DNA from: Rhodosorus marinus
Lineage: Eukaryota > Rhodophyta > Stylonematophyceae > Stylonematales > Stylonemataceae
Reading direction: 5' to 3'
DNA: 64,000 nt
Assembly (NCBI GenBank): GCA_029953675.1
Contig: JAMWBK010000001.1
Span: 719,001-783,000, forward strand
Part shown: one piece after another, positions 11,462 to 22,607 of the stretch
How the letters are laid out: every line of letters begins with the position of its first letter
How positions within the stretch are numbered: the first letter of the stretch is position 1
Made by a program: the position numbers and the translations under genes
Notes under the pieces: model-generated
Told to the model about the DNA's origin: nothing
Databases searched by the model: none
Seen by the model: only the letters and a program-made list of their open reading frames with translations

Positions 11462-13031
11462 CATCGTCTCGGCTCAGCAGCACAACAAGCCTAAAACCGA
11501 ACCGGCCTAAGTTTGTTGCATCACATTAGTCCGCCTCTCGTCGAAATTTTTCATACCCCAGACAGAGCCATTCTCTTCGGTGGCGGTTCCGGAAGGCAAC
11601 CGCGTCGACATTGAACGTGCCGAGAGGCGTTCGCGACTTCAAAACAGAGCTTCACATCGTTTCACCAGCGACGTGAAGCCATGCCAGCCCCTGTTCAACG
11701 CCAGTGAAAAGACAGTGAAAAGAACGCAGCAAAGTTCTGTTTTCGCAAACGACGCACAATTCCGCCCGCCTGGCAGTCAATCGGCTTTGATTGCTCTACG
11801 TCGGGCTTGGTCTAATGAATCCTCCCAACCTTCCTACGGGGCTTCAGTTTGTCCTAGTTCCCTGCCTGTCATCTTGCGGGCTCATCAGTAAACAATCATC
11901 ATTGACATCCGAACAAAGATGCACTCTGGAAGGGTCCAGTTGTGCCCGCGATGTTTTCTCGTTGTCAAGTGCTTCTCTTGATAACATCTTGGCCGAAATG
12001 GCATGTGATAGCACGAGATACTTTTGAGATATTTTATTTAAAAATCCTAATATCCTGTAAAATTATATACATAAGGAAATAGTTTTGTACCAAATTTGCA
12101 AATTTTCCGTTATTTGTTTTATGTGTGAGTTTTTCTGGGAGGTGAAGGATTGCGGTGAGTGCGAAGATCGAATGCTTGTTAGGGGACGAAGGACTCCCGT
12201 GAGGCAGCGATGAAAAGAACGATCCTTTACGAGAGCGAGCTAGCGTTGTGTATTTTTTTGCAACTCCACAAGACTTGGTGCGCGCGCACGTTCTCTGGAC
12301 AGTTTTGAGCGATCCCCTTTCTGGTACATCGTTGCTAGGATCGGTGTGAAGGGGGGGGGTTGGTGAACGTCGCGCTTTCATACTCGGGACGTGCTCGGTT
12401 TTTCACAGACTTAAGACCTGTTCGAGTCGTTTTCATTCATTGAGCATTAACATGACTAAAAAATAGACCTCGCGAGAGGACCACTCTTTCTACTTGGGAT
12501 GTAGATGAGCTCTAGTCGAGAGATTGAGTGGTACCCAAAGCGCTTGGATATTGCACCCTAGCACTCTTTGGCGAGCGCATATACCCTTGCTATGATCCGC
12601 CCAGACCTCTTCTTTGCCGCTTCATCTTCGAAATAACCCACGAGTCCGTATCTAGATGAAATTGGAGCCGTCTGGAAGGACAAGATTTTAGTCGTTGAGG
12701 GCTTCATCGCGACGAAGCCTCTCCCTACATGCTGAACGCCCTGTCCATTCTTCGATCGCCTTGTTGTGCTTATCGTTTCTGGCTTTTCACGGAAGGCAAG
12801 TACGTCCTCCTTGTACTACTCTTCCTCTGATGGATTGGCTTACTAGACAGTCGGTTGTGTTTCGGTGATGGGATGTGGATGCTAGGTCTCCTTACCTAAG
12901 ACGCTCTTCGGCTAGGGGAGGGGAAACGCGAATGCTGATGTGAGTTTCAACAGCGCGTTGGAGGGATTTCTCTGGTCAGCGAGTGTTCGCTGAGAGGCGA
13001 CGTTGGCTTGTTCGAAGGCGACCGGGGAAAG
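11462..13031. other. Intergenic, no supported gene
   Basis: About 1.6 kb between the SAPS and F-box genes, both plus strand. Open frames at 11580-12027 (plus) and 12034-12381 (minus) have no usable ATG or domain. The last 250 bp become G-rich on the plus strand, consistent with the F-box gene promoter. Confidence 0.5.
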
Positions 13032-14791
13032 ATGTCCATTTTGGATCTCAATGATGGATTGCTAGTTCAAGTTCTGTCCAAGTTGAGCTTCGCGAATATT
13101 TTCCGGACGAGTCGATGTTGTAAGCGTCTGTGGGGTTTGGTTTGGGAGAGCGAGGAGCTGTGGTACTACGTTCTCAAAGACTTCTTGGAGGAGGAGGTCG
13201 TGATTAGGCAGATCCTGGGGCTACTTGGGAGCTACAGGCTTTTGGCAAAGTTTTTAGTCAAGTACTCATCGTTGGAGGGAGTGTGGGCTGGAGATATTAA
13301 ACCTCGCGGGCAATTGCTTCGAGTTGAGTTTGAGGATGGGGCTCTCGTTGGCAAAACTTACGGCCTCTCTGTTGGTCCTCGCCTGGGAGTGCACAGACTG
13401 ATCAACAGACTGTTGTTCAAGCTGGAGCCTGAGAACCACAACAATGAGTTGAAGGTTACTTGCAAATGGTTCCGTCAGTCTCAGGATAGTGCTGGTGGTG
13501 AACAGGGTCAGGGGAGTAGTGATTTACCTGACAACGATGCTGAGGATGCTATTCCCGAGATACGAAGCGATGAGTTCACGCTTATTCGGTCCGGTAAGTT
13601 CTCCCTGTACATGAATCACTGACGAGCGGCCGAGAAACACATTAATCGAAGCCATGGAGGGAGCTGATTCGTGTACTCATGGCGCTCTACTTGAAATCCT
13701 AACTGTGTGATGTTTTTCAGCGGAAGAAGACCCGGGTGAGATTCTCACTAATCCGCGTAACGTCTACGTAAGATACATTTCTCGGGGAGAATTGCCACCA
13801 GAACGATTACCTCGGAAAACGACGTATCGTCGCCTAAAGTACGAAATACAGCAACAAAGCGAAAACCCGTCTGATGCAGAACACGAAGACAAACTAAAAG
13901 AAGGCATGTACTGGGCTCTCTATGGTAAGCCTATCTAAGAAATACAACCTCAGCGACACCCAGTTCAACTCATTCTCCTGTGCACTTTCTTTCATAGGGT
14001 TACACGGACCAGAAATCATACTCGTAAGCAACAGGCTTCAGGACACAACGGGAATCGAGCTTTATCTGCTAAGCACTCCGAGATTCTTTGTGTACCCCAG
14101 GTCACTTACAACGAGAATAGTATGATTGAAGGCAGGAAGATTACTGGAGATCTCAACGTACCATGCGGACAGGTCTCCTTTTCAGTAGAAGTGGACTGCC
14201 TACGTAGTTATCAACTTCCGCCCGAGACAGTCGCAGTTCGACAGGCTTTGCTGCAGGCTGCTGGTGATGAGATTACACATATTCACTCGTAAGCATATCG
14301 TTCCTGGGTCGACTAAAGACAATGTGTGCTCCGGCTAGTAGAGTCATCGGCGACCTTCATTCACGTCTTGTTCTCGCGGAGGACGCATGACAGAGAGCAT
14401 GAAAGTTGTCCTATGGCGCTACGGTCGAGCGACGCTTAAATATTGGCGCGATTCGCGAGAGGGTTGCGAGCGTGGAACTGAGCTTCACTTTTGTTCTAAT
14501 GCAGCGGGGTGGGAACAGTCGCGGAAGAGTACTTCAGACATCCGCGGTTGACAGTAGCTGAGCTGCTGAGGTATGGAACTTGTTCTCTAGTTCTCTCCCT
14601 GTTCATGAGTCCTGAGGTTCACTTGGTTATCGTATTCGTTTTACTCGACCAGGTTTAGAAATGACAACTTCGCGGTACTTTGGCTGGAGCTAGGCAACCC
14701 AATCTTTTTCAGGCCCCTCAAGCTCCCGGAGTATGGAGAGGTAGGAAGAAGGTTCTTGGAGAGCATGGCGTCCGGACCTCCATTCTCCTAG
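13032..14791 (+). CDS. F-box protein, FBXO31-like architecture
   Basis: Six exons (13032-13593, 13721-13924, 13998-14023, 14101-14288, 14505-14570, 14653-14791), about 394 aa; one exon is only 26 bp. Residues ~5-45 form an F-box: LNDGLLVQVLSKLSFANIF, then CKRLWGLVWESEELW. The C-terminal half has GLHGPEIILV, RKITGDLNVPCGQVSF and an AEEYFRHP block, the pattern of the FBXO31-type substrate domain with its 'HG-E-I' and 'TGDPN-PAG' signatures. The protein is expected to bridge Skp1-Cul1 to a substrate for ubiquitination. The intron at 14289-14504 is 216 bp, long for this locus. The upstream plus strand is G-rich. Confidence 0.75.
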
Positions 14792-14948
14792 TGGTGTAGT
14801 GAAGTCTTTGTATGTATTATAATGCACCTGGCATCAACGAGAAACCTGTGGCGTGAAGGTCGGAAAATTACATAACCGTGACGCAAGTTTGGTCTTCAGA
14901 CTCACGGGCTTCTGCTTTGGCTCAGGGCAGGTTAACAATGATCGACAG

Positions 14949-15898
14949 CTAATCGGAAAGATCCTTTCGATAAACAAGATCTTGACGTTTCGTGCTATGA
15001 GCAACATATCGCGCCGCAACAAACAGGTAGTCCGATAGCCTGATGTTCGAATTTCATTTAGGCAGAATTTTTTGTGAGATGGATCCTTGTAACTTGAACA
15101 TTATCGACCGCTATGCGTTGAAACGTAGGCCATAGAAGTGTCTCTTTTGTCGAGACTTTCGTACCGATTGAAATAGATTGCGACGTCTCCATTCAACTGG
15201 TTATCGCGGACGAGTGGGTACATCATTCTCTCAGCATGCCTCACAGCGGTCCTCGCCATGTGTACGTGTGCGGAGGGTACTCCTCCTCCTGGAAGGATAA
15301 ACTGGTTCAGCTTGGGGAGGTCCTGATCCATTTCATCAATCCACTTTTCGAGTTGCTGAATCTGCGGGATTGGTAAACATCAGCGCCGTGAGATGAATAG
15401 CTTTAATTTAACACCGCCTGTGCGGGCTTTTGACTATCCAGCCGACCATCCCCACCTTTTCAGTCCGGAAAGATACCATGCTCTGCTTCTGCTTTGAGGA
15501 AGAGTCCAGAGGTGTGGCGACCGCGGCTCCAGCATCAAAAAGTGTATGTTGAATGGCCTCCAGTTCCCTTGTCCGTCGGGGATCTTCAACGTGCTCCCTA
15601 GCCAAGCCCACGCGTGCGTTGGCCTCGTCTATCGACCCCAGCACTGCGAAAACGTGGTCATCCTTGTGCCTACGTGATCCTTTTTTATCGTCGTCTTGGA
15701 CCACTTAGCCTACTGGAAGATTGTGATTCAAGATGTTCTACGAGAATTCGACCACGCACCGTTGAACAAGCTCGTTGTGCCTTGATCTCCAGTGCGAGTG
15801 TAGACCTTTGACTTCGGTGCAGCACCACTTTGCCCCTCCTTCACCTTTCTAGCAGTATCTGCAGCTCTTAATCCCGATTTGGAAACGAACCTGCGCAT
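14949..15898 (-). CDS. MMAB: Cob(I)alamin adenosyltransferase, PduO/MMAB type, mitochondrial
   Basis: Four minus-strand exons (15898-15760, 15679-15456, 15361-15165, 15039-14949), about 216 aa. The enzyme transfers the adenosyl group of ATP to cob(I)alamin to make adenosylcobalamin, the cofactor of methylmalonyl-CoA mutase. Motifs in order: VYTRTGDQGTTSLFNG (ATP-binding N-terminus), GSIDEANARVGLA, FILPGGGVPSAHVHMAR, AVRHAER and IYFNRLSDYLFVAARY, all canonical for PduO-type enzymes. The N-terminus (MRRFVSKSGLRAADTARK) is basic with hydroxylated residues and no acid until Asp, like a mitochondrial presequence. The 3' ends of this gene and the F-box gene are only about 160 bp apart, tail to tail. 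The splice acceptor at 15680 is A-rich and lacks a pyrimidine tract, but phase and family fit. Confidence 0.92.
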
Positions 15899-16862
15899 AT
15901 TGCAATCAGTTCTAAGCTACCAAAATTAAGACCTTGAACAATCTAGGATAGATGCGAACGCAAAGCGACAGAACGATTTTCTCTCCGAGGTTGCCCGCCC
16001 GAGACGTGGCTTCTAATCCTATTTTGGACCCGCCAAAGTCTGCCCTCGACTCCTCAGCGAATTTCCAAACCTCACGCTGAAAATTGTTCTCGACTGAATA
16101 CCCTTTCGTCTTTCAGTGCAGCCTGCGGTCACGGAAGCAGTCTGTGAGCCAAGTAGCCCAGATCTCCCTTCGACAAACTAACCACCGATTCTTCTCAAGA
16201 TGATCTCAACGAGTGCTTGGGCGGATATCCACAAAAGCGGCCAAAGCACGTCGAAGTGACAATGGAGCGGACAGCATGACCCCAGTGGAACTTGGCCAAG
16301 GTGCTTGTGATATTTTGAGAGCTTTCTCTAGGCCAACCTTGGCGTTCTAGGTTCAGAGTGGACGGTTCACTAGTTCACAGAGTGCATTTTGCTCTGGACG
16401 ATCGAGGTCCTCTAGCATTATACTTAAGCTGACTGCTCAAGTCGAAGGGCCATCCAAAAGCTTCATACAGATTCACAAAGAGCCTGCTGGAAAGCAGTGT
16501 TCGTCCTCCTTCAAGACGCAGCCGAAAGCGTCGCCAAAGGCCTCACCTTTCGTATTCTGAGTAAAGACTAGAACTAATTCACATCTACACCATGACAAAG
16601 AGGCCCAGACGCTCAGTCGAGGTAGTGCCTTCGTCAGGCACGAATTCCATCCTTGAGACCCGTGTGCAATTACAACTCTTCTTTCAGTTCTGAACTTATA
16701 AATACAAACTCGAAAGGCAAATACTAGGGGGAGTTAATTCCATCACTACTGCTTCAAACCCATGCATTGCGTAAGGTCTCCTCGGAACTCATCAGTGACG
16801 ATCGAAGTGCGGTGAAGAGCGGTTCTAAACACTGGCTTGCAAAGGTGCTATAAATGAACTTT
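15899..16862. other. Intergenic, nothing recognised
   Basis: About 960 bp between two minus-strand genes. No open frame longer than about 60 codons with an ATG, no repeat and no RNA-like structure seen by eye. Confidence 0.5.
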
Positions 16863-17959
16863 CTAATAGGAGAAAAATTGATCGACCACCTCTACTGGTA
16901 CATAGCTCCATGTGGGTGAAGTATTAAGCCTCAGAGTGACCGCGGTGTCCCATCTTGGAGTTGAAGGTAAGCCTGTAGTCCATTTGAGAGATTGCGGGAC
17001 GTTTCTGGTTCAGTTGGTGGGTTTGTTGATCACATTTGAGCGTACAGATTGCATTATTTGGCGGAAAAACTCACCGCTCCGTGGCTTAATCGGTTGTTGG
17101 AGGAATTTCCTAACAAACCATGCTTGATCAACTGAGTTGAGCAAGGAGCTCACAAGGTTTAGCTTTTTGAGGTACTCCTCCTCAGAGTGAGGGAAGATTG
17201 ATTCTCCAAGAGCAGGGTGGTAGATGTTGAATGCAACCTGGCGACGTTCACTACCAAACGGTTGAGATTGCAGAATAGCCATATCATGGTACTTGCCATA
17301 CTTGGAGAAGCAGAGTTCGGCCAGGGTACGTCCTGCATCGGTAAGACCACAAGAAGCTTCAGTGGAGGTGTAATTGACGCACAGAAGCACTGGAAATCCA
17401 AGCGCACCATCCACAAGTCGCAAATCCTCGTCCTTCGGAACTTCAGCCCAGTCGGCCATCTTTTGAATCGCCAAGTTGAGACTGCTGTCCAGCTTCGCAG
17501 TGGTTTCGGTGACGTACAGTGCTCCCGTCTTAGCCTTGGCTGCTTTCCGTTCTTCTTCAGCGCAACCTAAGCCTGACAGAAATTCCTCAGTGAGGGCATA
17601 ACCAGACAGAACGTCCTTCTCCGCGCCCCATGACAGCGAACTTTCGCGGCGGTTGAATGCCTTGCCCTGCTTCTTTGGGGACCATTTCTTCTCCTTCCAG
17701 CCGTAAGTGAAATTCCAAAGCGTCTAGTCCACGGCAGGCACAAGAGAACACAAAGCAGGACAGGCATTCAGTCTCCCCATTTCCAGGGCAAAACCAGACA
17801 GCCTCTTGGGGTCATCATTACCTCGTCAATCTTCTCCCATACAGTAGCAGGCTTTTCACTGCTCTCAGCGCAAACCACGCCAGGCCTCCTGCAAGCTGAA
17901 CTCGGCCTAACCTCACCTCTACCGCATCCAGCAACTGACACAAACCCAGAACCGTCCAT
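16863..17959 (-). CDS. Conserved-looking protein of unknown function, probably plastid-targeted
   Basis: Three minus-strand exons (17959-17822, 17723-17075, 16972-16863), about 298 aa, all junctions GT-AG and in phase. The first ~40 residues are poor in acids, with small residues and Arg, and contain RRPGVVCAESSE, which looks like a transit peptide with a V-C-A cleavage region. The mature part begins WNFTYGWKEKKWSP and is a soluble mixed alpha/beta-looking protein with no membrane span. The end contains TPRWDTAVTLRLNTSPTW. I do not recognise the family. Composition and strong exon signals support a real gene. Upstream, the plus strand is C-rich (G-rich on the coding strand), as at neighbouring starts. 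Confidence 0.75.
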
Positions 17960-19556
17960 CGTTGCCCCTCCCCCCCCCACCGCTGCAAAAGCAAAAAACC
18001 TCACGACCTCAAACAAAAAAACTCCCCCAACCCCTTACACACTCATCGTCTCAGATAGCAGAGACCCTCCCCCCCCCAAACCCAACTTGCTCCAACAACT
18101 TATCACAGGCTCCCGCCTCTTTCGTCAAATATGAAACAAGAGAAGTGGCGGGAAAGATTACCCACTAGGTCACACTTTTATCCTTTTCCATCTCCTCCTC
18201 CCTCCCTCCCTCCCACTTCACGCCAGAGTCCTCCCCCGCCTTCTGCATCACGAGCAAGATGACTTCCGCAGGTTTTCCTGAGGACAACACGGTATCCACG
18301 AGTCATCTTTCAAGATCGGATATTTGACAAGATCGATAAGAAAAACTCCATAAAATAAAAAAAAACAGGCCAACGGAATTTTGGCCATTGTTCCTTTCTC
18401 TCCCCCTAACACGACCGGAGAGAGCAAACTCGATAAAACAAATGAAAAATTTGCGCCGACCGCTAACGCTTTCAATACGCGACCAATGTCATTTGCTTTT
18501 CTCCTGTTTTTTCACGAACACAGAAGCAAATGCGTCATCTATCGCGACCGGATGAGGAAAACTTCATAAAACGAATTAAAAAAAATCTGGTCAGCATATC
18601 CGAACTTAACGACCAATGTTCCGTTTCTCCTTGCTGCAACGAAATAAATTGGATTAGCTATCACGTAAAAAATAAAAGAAAAAACCTGGGCACTCAATTT
18701 TCGTGTTTCAAGAGAAAAAATTGGGAGTGAAAAATATCCCTGAAAAAAAAAACTACAATTCAGGGACATGGACGGTCAGTATTCTTATATTTCAAAGAAA
18801 ATATGCGTTGCAAAAATATCCAGAAGGCGAATTGAATATTTTTATTCTGAATAATATCCTCCCCGCCTTGGAATTATTTTAATCATTTGTTGTTTTGTAG
18901 ATACAGATTTAGATATGATTGGTCAAAGTTTTCTAGTATGACCAATCAGTCAGAGTGTTTACTCTTGTTTTAGCTTTTTTTGGTTCAGAAAATTTTTTCC
19001 TGTCCCAGAAGAGTCGTTCTCGTCCCATTCGGTAAGGAGGGAGGGGAAGAAATGCGTGGAGTACGGCACCATAGGAAACGTACCACCACTGAGATCGGAT
19101 GCCTGGAGAACGTAAATCCATGGCAAGGCTGAGAAGGGTTTCCATATGAAAGCTCGTTGATCTTCTTGTTCCAGGAATCTAGACTCGTAGCGAACACTTC
19201 TTGAGCGAACGCTTGTGTAAACGGGAACCTCTCAAGAACCCCGGTGAACAAGGAATTTGACCTGGAGCCGAGTGAAACCACTCTACACGGTCTCCAATGA
19301 CAAAAGATCGCGGGGATGAAACCTGCTGAGTCTATGCCAGAGGTATTTCTAATCAGATTCAGGGATAAAACCTGCAATGCAGATTCAAACCAAAAGAAGC
19401 TTAGCTCTTTTATGGCATTCCCTTTGTTCTCTTTCTTCTTTTCTCCCGGTTCTCAGCGAACCCTGAACCCGGTAGTTCACCAATATCCCTGATATCCTTT
19501 TTGGGGAAGATCTGCTTCTAGATCGGCAGATGTATCGTCATCATTTCGTAAAGTAA
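17960..19556. other. Intergenic with a possible extra exon
   Basis: 18050-18240 is C-rich with CCCT repeats near 18190-18220 (promoter side of the preceding minus gene). 18340-18960 is AT-rich. On the minus strand, 19369-18985 is an open, protein-like stretch preceded by a good acceptor (TGCATTGCAG). It could be a downstream exon of the 164-aa gene if that gene's last codons are spliced at AGA|GTATGA instead of stopping. Confidence 0.35.
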
Positions 19557-20233
19557 TCATACTCTGGTCGTCTGTGTCAACTTCGGACTTTCACAGCTTC
19601 CCATGTTAGTGGCGAAAGCATCGAAGATGCATGTCCGGATTTCAGGGTGGGTGAAAAACTCGTGGCTGGCGTCAATATGCCAGAATCGTTCGAATAGCCA
19701 GCAGAGATTCTGAAGGGACAGAGGTTGATCAGAAGATTTACTCTGTAGTTCACAATCTTTAAGCAAAAAGTGTTCAGATTAGTCCAAAACAATTTGGCGG
19801 ATTCGTTTCGTCGACGTTTGATGTCACGAACATGCTTGTTCCCTCGGACTGTTAACGAGTGAAGGCTTCCGTGCCGGACAGAACTTCATCCCCTGCCTTC
19901 CTTTTTAGACTTTGGCTGAAGTTGCTCAATGCATTGGGTGCGAAGGAAACGTGCTCTGGTTCAACGCTTATTTCATATTTTTTCTTAGGCAAAGGAAGTT
20001 CTTTCCAAACTTGGTTTAACTTATGGCTGGCTTTCTTATCGACTACGACGCAGATGGCGCCAAACCTTTGATTTCGATGCTTTGTGTTCTAGTAGATATG
20101 AGCTCATAAAAATGCTGCGTTCCAGAACCAATCTTACGCGTCTTGCACTGGGCCTACAAGAACTCTTAACCTGACCTTCATGCTCCTTCGATTTCAAAAC
20201 CAGCAAAGCACGGGACGATTGCGAGATTGACAT
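19557..20233 (-). CDS. Unknown protein, 164 aa
   Basis: Three minus-strand exons (20233-20171, 20088-19857, 19756-19557) in phase. The start ATG directly follows an in-frame TAA, so it is the only possible start in that exon. The middle exon encodes RFGAICVVVDKKASHKLN and KELPLPKKKYEISVEPEHVSF; the last encodes NLCWLFERFWHIDASHEFF. No domain is recognised. It begins only 92 bp downstream of the stop of the armadillo gene on the same strand, so a misjoined or shared transcript is possible. The alternative is an extension by another exon at 19369-18985, replacing the final stop. Confidence 0.5.
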
Positions 20234-20325
20234 TTACAGAGTTGTTCCTCCGAGACCGTGGCCGAGGTTCGATTGCTCCGCTCTGCAATGCAGAACCCTT
20301 CAAAATATATACAGTATGAAGCCAG

Positions 20326-22607
20326 CTAACCGGTTCTTTTCTTGCCGAAAATACCTCTATGAAATTTTTGAACCACAGTACCCCTCTCAGCCCCATAGTT
20401 TTCCTCCTGCTCGGGCTTGCTGAAAATATCTAGAGGAGCAGAAGAAACGCTTCTACCTTCAGCGATCTTGAACAGCTGACCCACAAGAATATGCGCAGTG
20501 ACCTACTTATTCGGGATATGAGCGCCTGACCCTGTGACTGAATCTCCAAATGTTTCGGGTAATCATTGAGTGCCCGACCCACGGAATCGATCACGTTAAT
20601 GTCCTTAATCCGCTGCACAGCTGGTTCAGCATTCGCTAGATTCACTAGACAGGCAATCCCATGCTCCAAGACTATCAAGTTCTCCGGATATCCAAGGAAG
20701 GAAAGCACTAGTCTTTCTATGACACCAGACTCAATCTGAACCGTATGCACAACAACAATCCTGCTTTGAGTACGTCTGCCAACATGACTGCAAAACGAGA
20801 AGCAAACTGGAGTTTTGCGAGACGGTGTATTTGGATGGCTTTTTGGGTACCTGCACGTGACGGTTCAAATCACATCTATCGGCCATATTCCTCAAACACC
20901 GACACCCTTGCTCCTGTACATCTTTTGATTCCAGAAAGATCGACATGGCTTCGACGACCATCTTAACAGTCCCGTTTATTGCAGCCGCGTTCTTGTTCGG
21001 AAGGTTGTCAATTGTCGCGTTTGAGAGCACCCTCATACAGTTGTTGATGATTAGTTCAACTATCGCCCGGGATTCAGACCCAATCTGAAACAGCACGGAA
21101 ACTGGGCATTAGCTGATTTGGCAACAACCAGGTCTGAGGAATCAACTTGAACTTACTCCGCTCAGATAATGGTTAAAGCAATCAGCGACCGCGTCCATCC
21201 CTTGGAACCGATCCATATCGTCCCGGTTAGCAGCTTCAAAAAGAATGAAGCGAAGGGTGAGCAATGCGCTATTCGCAACTTCGGGGATCGCCTTGGATCT
21301 TCTCAGGGCACTTATTATCAGTTTGACACCTCCGATCCTGCCGACTCTTTGGCAAGCCGATTCATCGCGCTGTGCAAGTGAATCTGTTTGGTTCGATTTA
21401 GAAGCGCATGTAAGGGCACCACTTGAGCCTGCTACCCATTGCTAGGACACAAAACCCACGGACTTACGTAAAATTTGCAAGCAATTGAGCTGTACACCTG
21501 GAAACTTTGACTCAGCCCCCAAAATATCAACCACGATATCTACAACCGACTCTTCTCCTAGTATCTCCTTGTACACATCTCGATTCGTTTGCGCAATATT
21601 CTGCAAGGCACAGAGAGCTTGGTAGCGAGTCTTTCTCTCTTTAAATCGCCTGATGGCAGCCAACAGGCTTCCGACAGTCCCTGAAGTTAAAACAATTCAA
21701 ATTCCGTTAAGTTCGGATCCAAACCTGTACTTTCAAGCGTACTAGTCTGCTTCTCATCGATAGACAGGTTGGCATTGCTCTCCATACCTAAGTCAATCAA
21801 GGTCCGAGAATTCGCGACTTCTGACGCAGTCAAGTTACGAATGACCACGCAACTTGAATAAGCGATCCCGATATCCTCGGAATCAACGAGGTTACGTACT
21901 GCCCGCACGCATCCCGTCCGTGCCGCAAGGCTTTTCGCAGTCTTGGACCCATTGCAAACGTTCGCGATCAGGGCTAGGCAGTTCTCCAGCACTTTCTTAT
22001 CGGAGCTGTAGTCTGCGAACAAAGTGGAAACGAATTCTATGCATCCATGATTCAAGGCCATAGCACGAGGTTTCTCCTCGGTACATCCTGCAACCAAGCA
22101 ACTTGATCCACGAGTCACAATTTCTAATGCAGTACAAAGGGCATGCCCGAGCTGAGAAAACCGAACGTTTCAAGCTTTGAACAAACATCTTGTTGTTCGT
22201 TGCGTACCTAAGTCGCCTTTGAAGTTTCTAAGCAGTTGCAGAACCCGCAAGACTGGTACGTGGGAGTTCAAAGACTTTCGATCCTTGCAAAGATACTGCA
22301 ATAAATACAAGTAGTTCCTGGCTACGGTTTCATTCTCCAGATTGTTCCCATCCGTGATCTTTGTGGCCTCATCCACGACGTCGCGGACGAGCTCCAAGTC
22401 TTTGGTTTTAGCGATCTATTCGAGATGAGCAGAAGCAACAGAGATGGAAATGTTTATTTGGGTCAGTTGGCTTTCAGAACATTGCGAAAACAGGAAGAGT
22501 GGAGTAACACTTACGCCACGGAAACATCTATGTAACGCGGCCCTTCTCTCCAGGTCCGAATCATAAACACTCTCAAGGAACCGCTTTGGCATGTATTCTA
22601 CTTCCAT
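20326..22607 (-). CDS. Armadillo-repeat protein
   Basis: Eight minus-strand exons (22607-22515, 22415-22208, 22123-21788, 21680-21468, 21383-21157, 21084-20855, 20760-20507, 20429-20326), about 554 aa. The body is successive helical repeats of ARM type, for example KKVLENCLALIANVCNGSKT, AYSSCVVIRNLTASE, YQALCALQNIAQTN, QEQGCRCLRNMADR and VLEHGIACLVNLANAEP. ARM arrays act as protein-binding scaffolds; the partner cannot be inferred. The short C-terminal exon is charged (KPEQEENYGAERG, then HRGIFGKKR). The exon 6/7 junction does not close with a GT donor: all acceptors there need phase 2, which only a GC donor (GT|GCAGGT) supplies. An indel or a GC-AG intron is therefore likely. The acceptor of exon 3 is ambiguous (22123 or 22087). 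The start could lie upstream. Confidence 0.7.
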
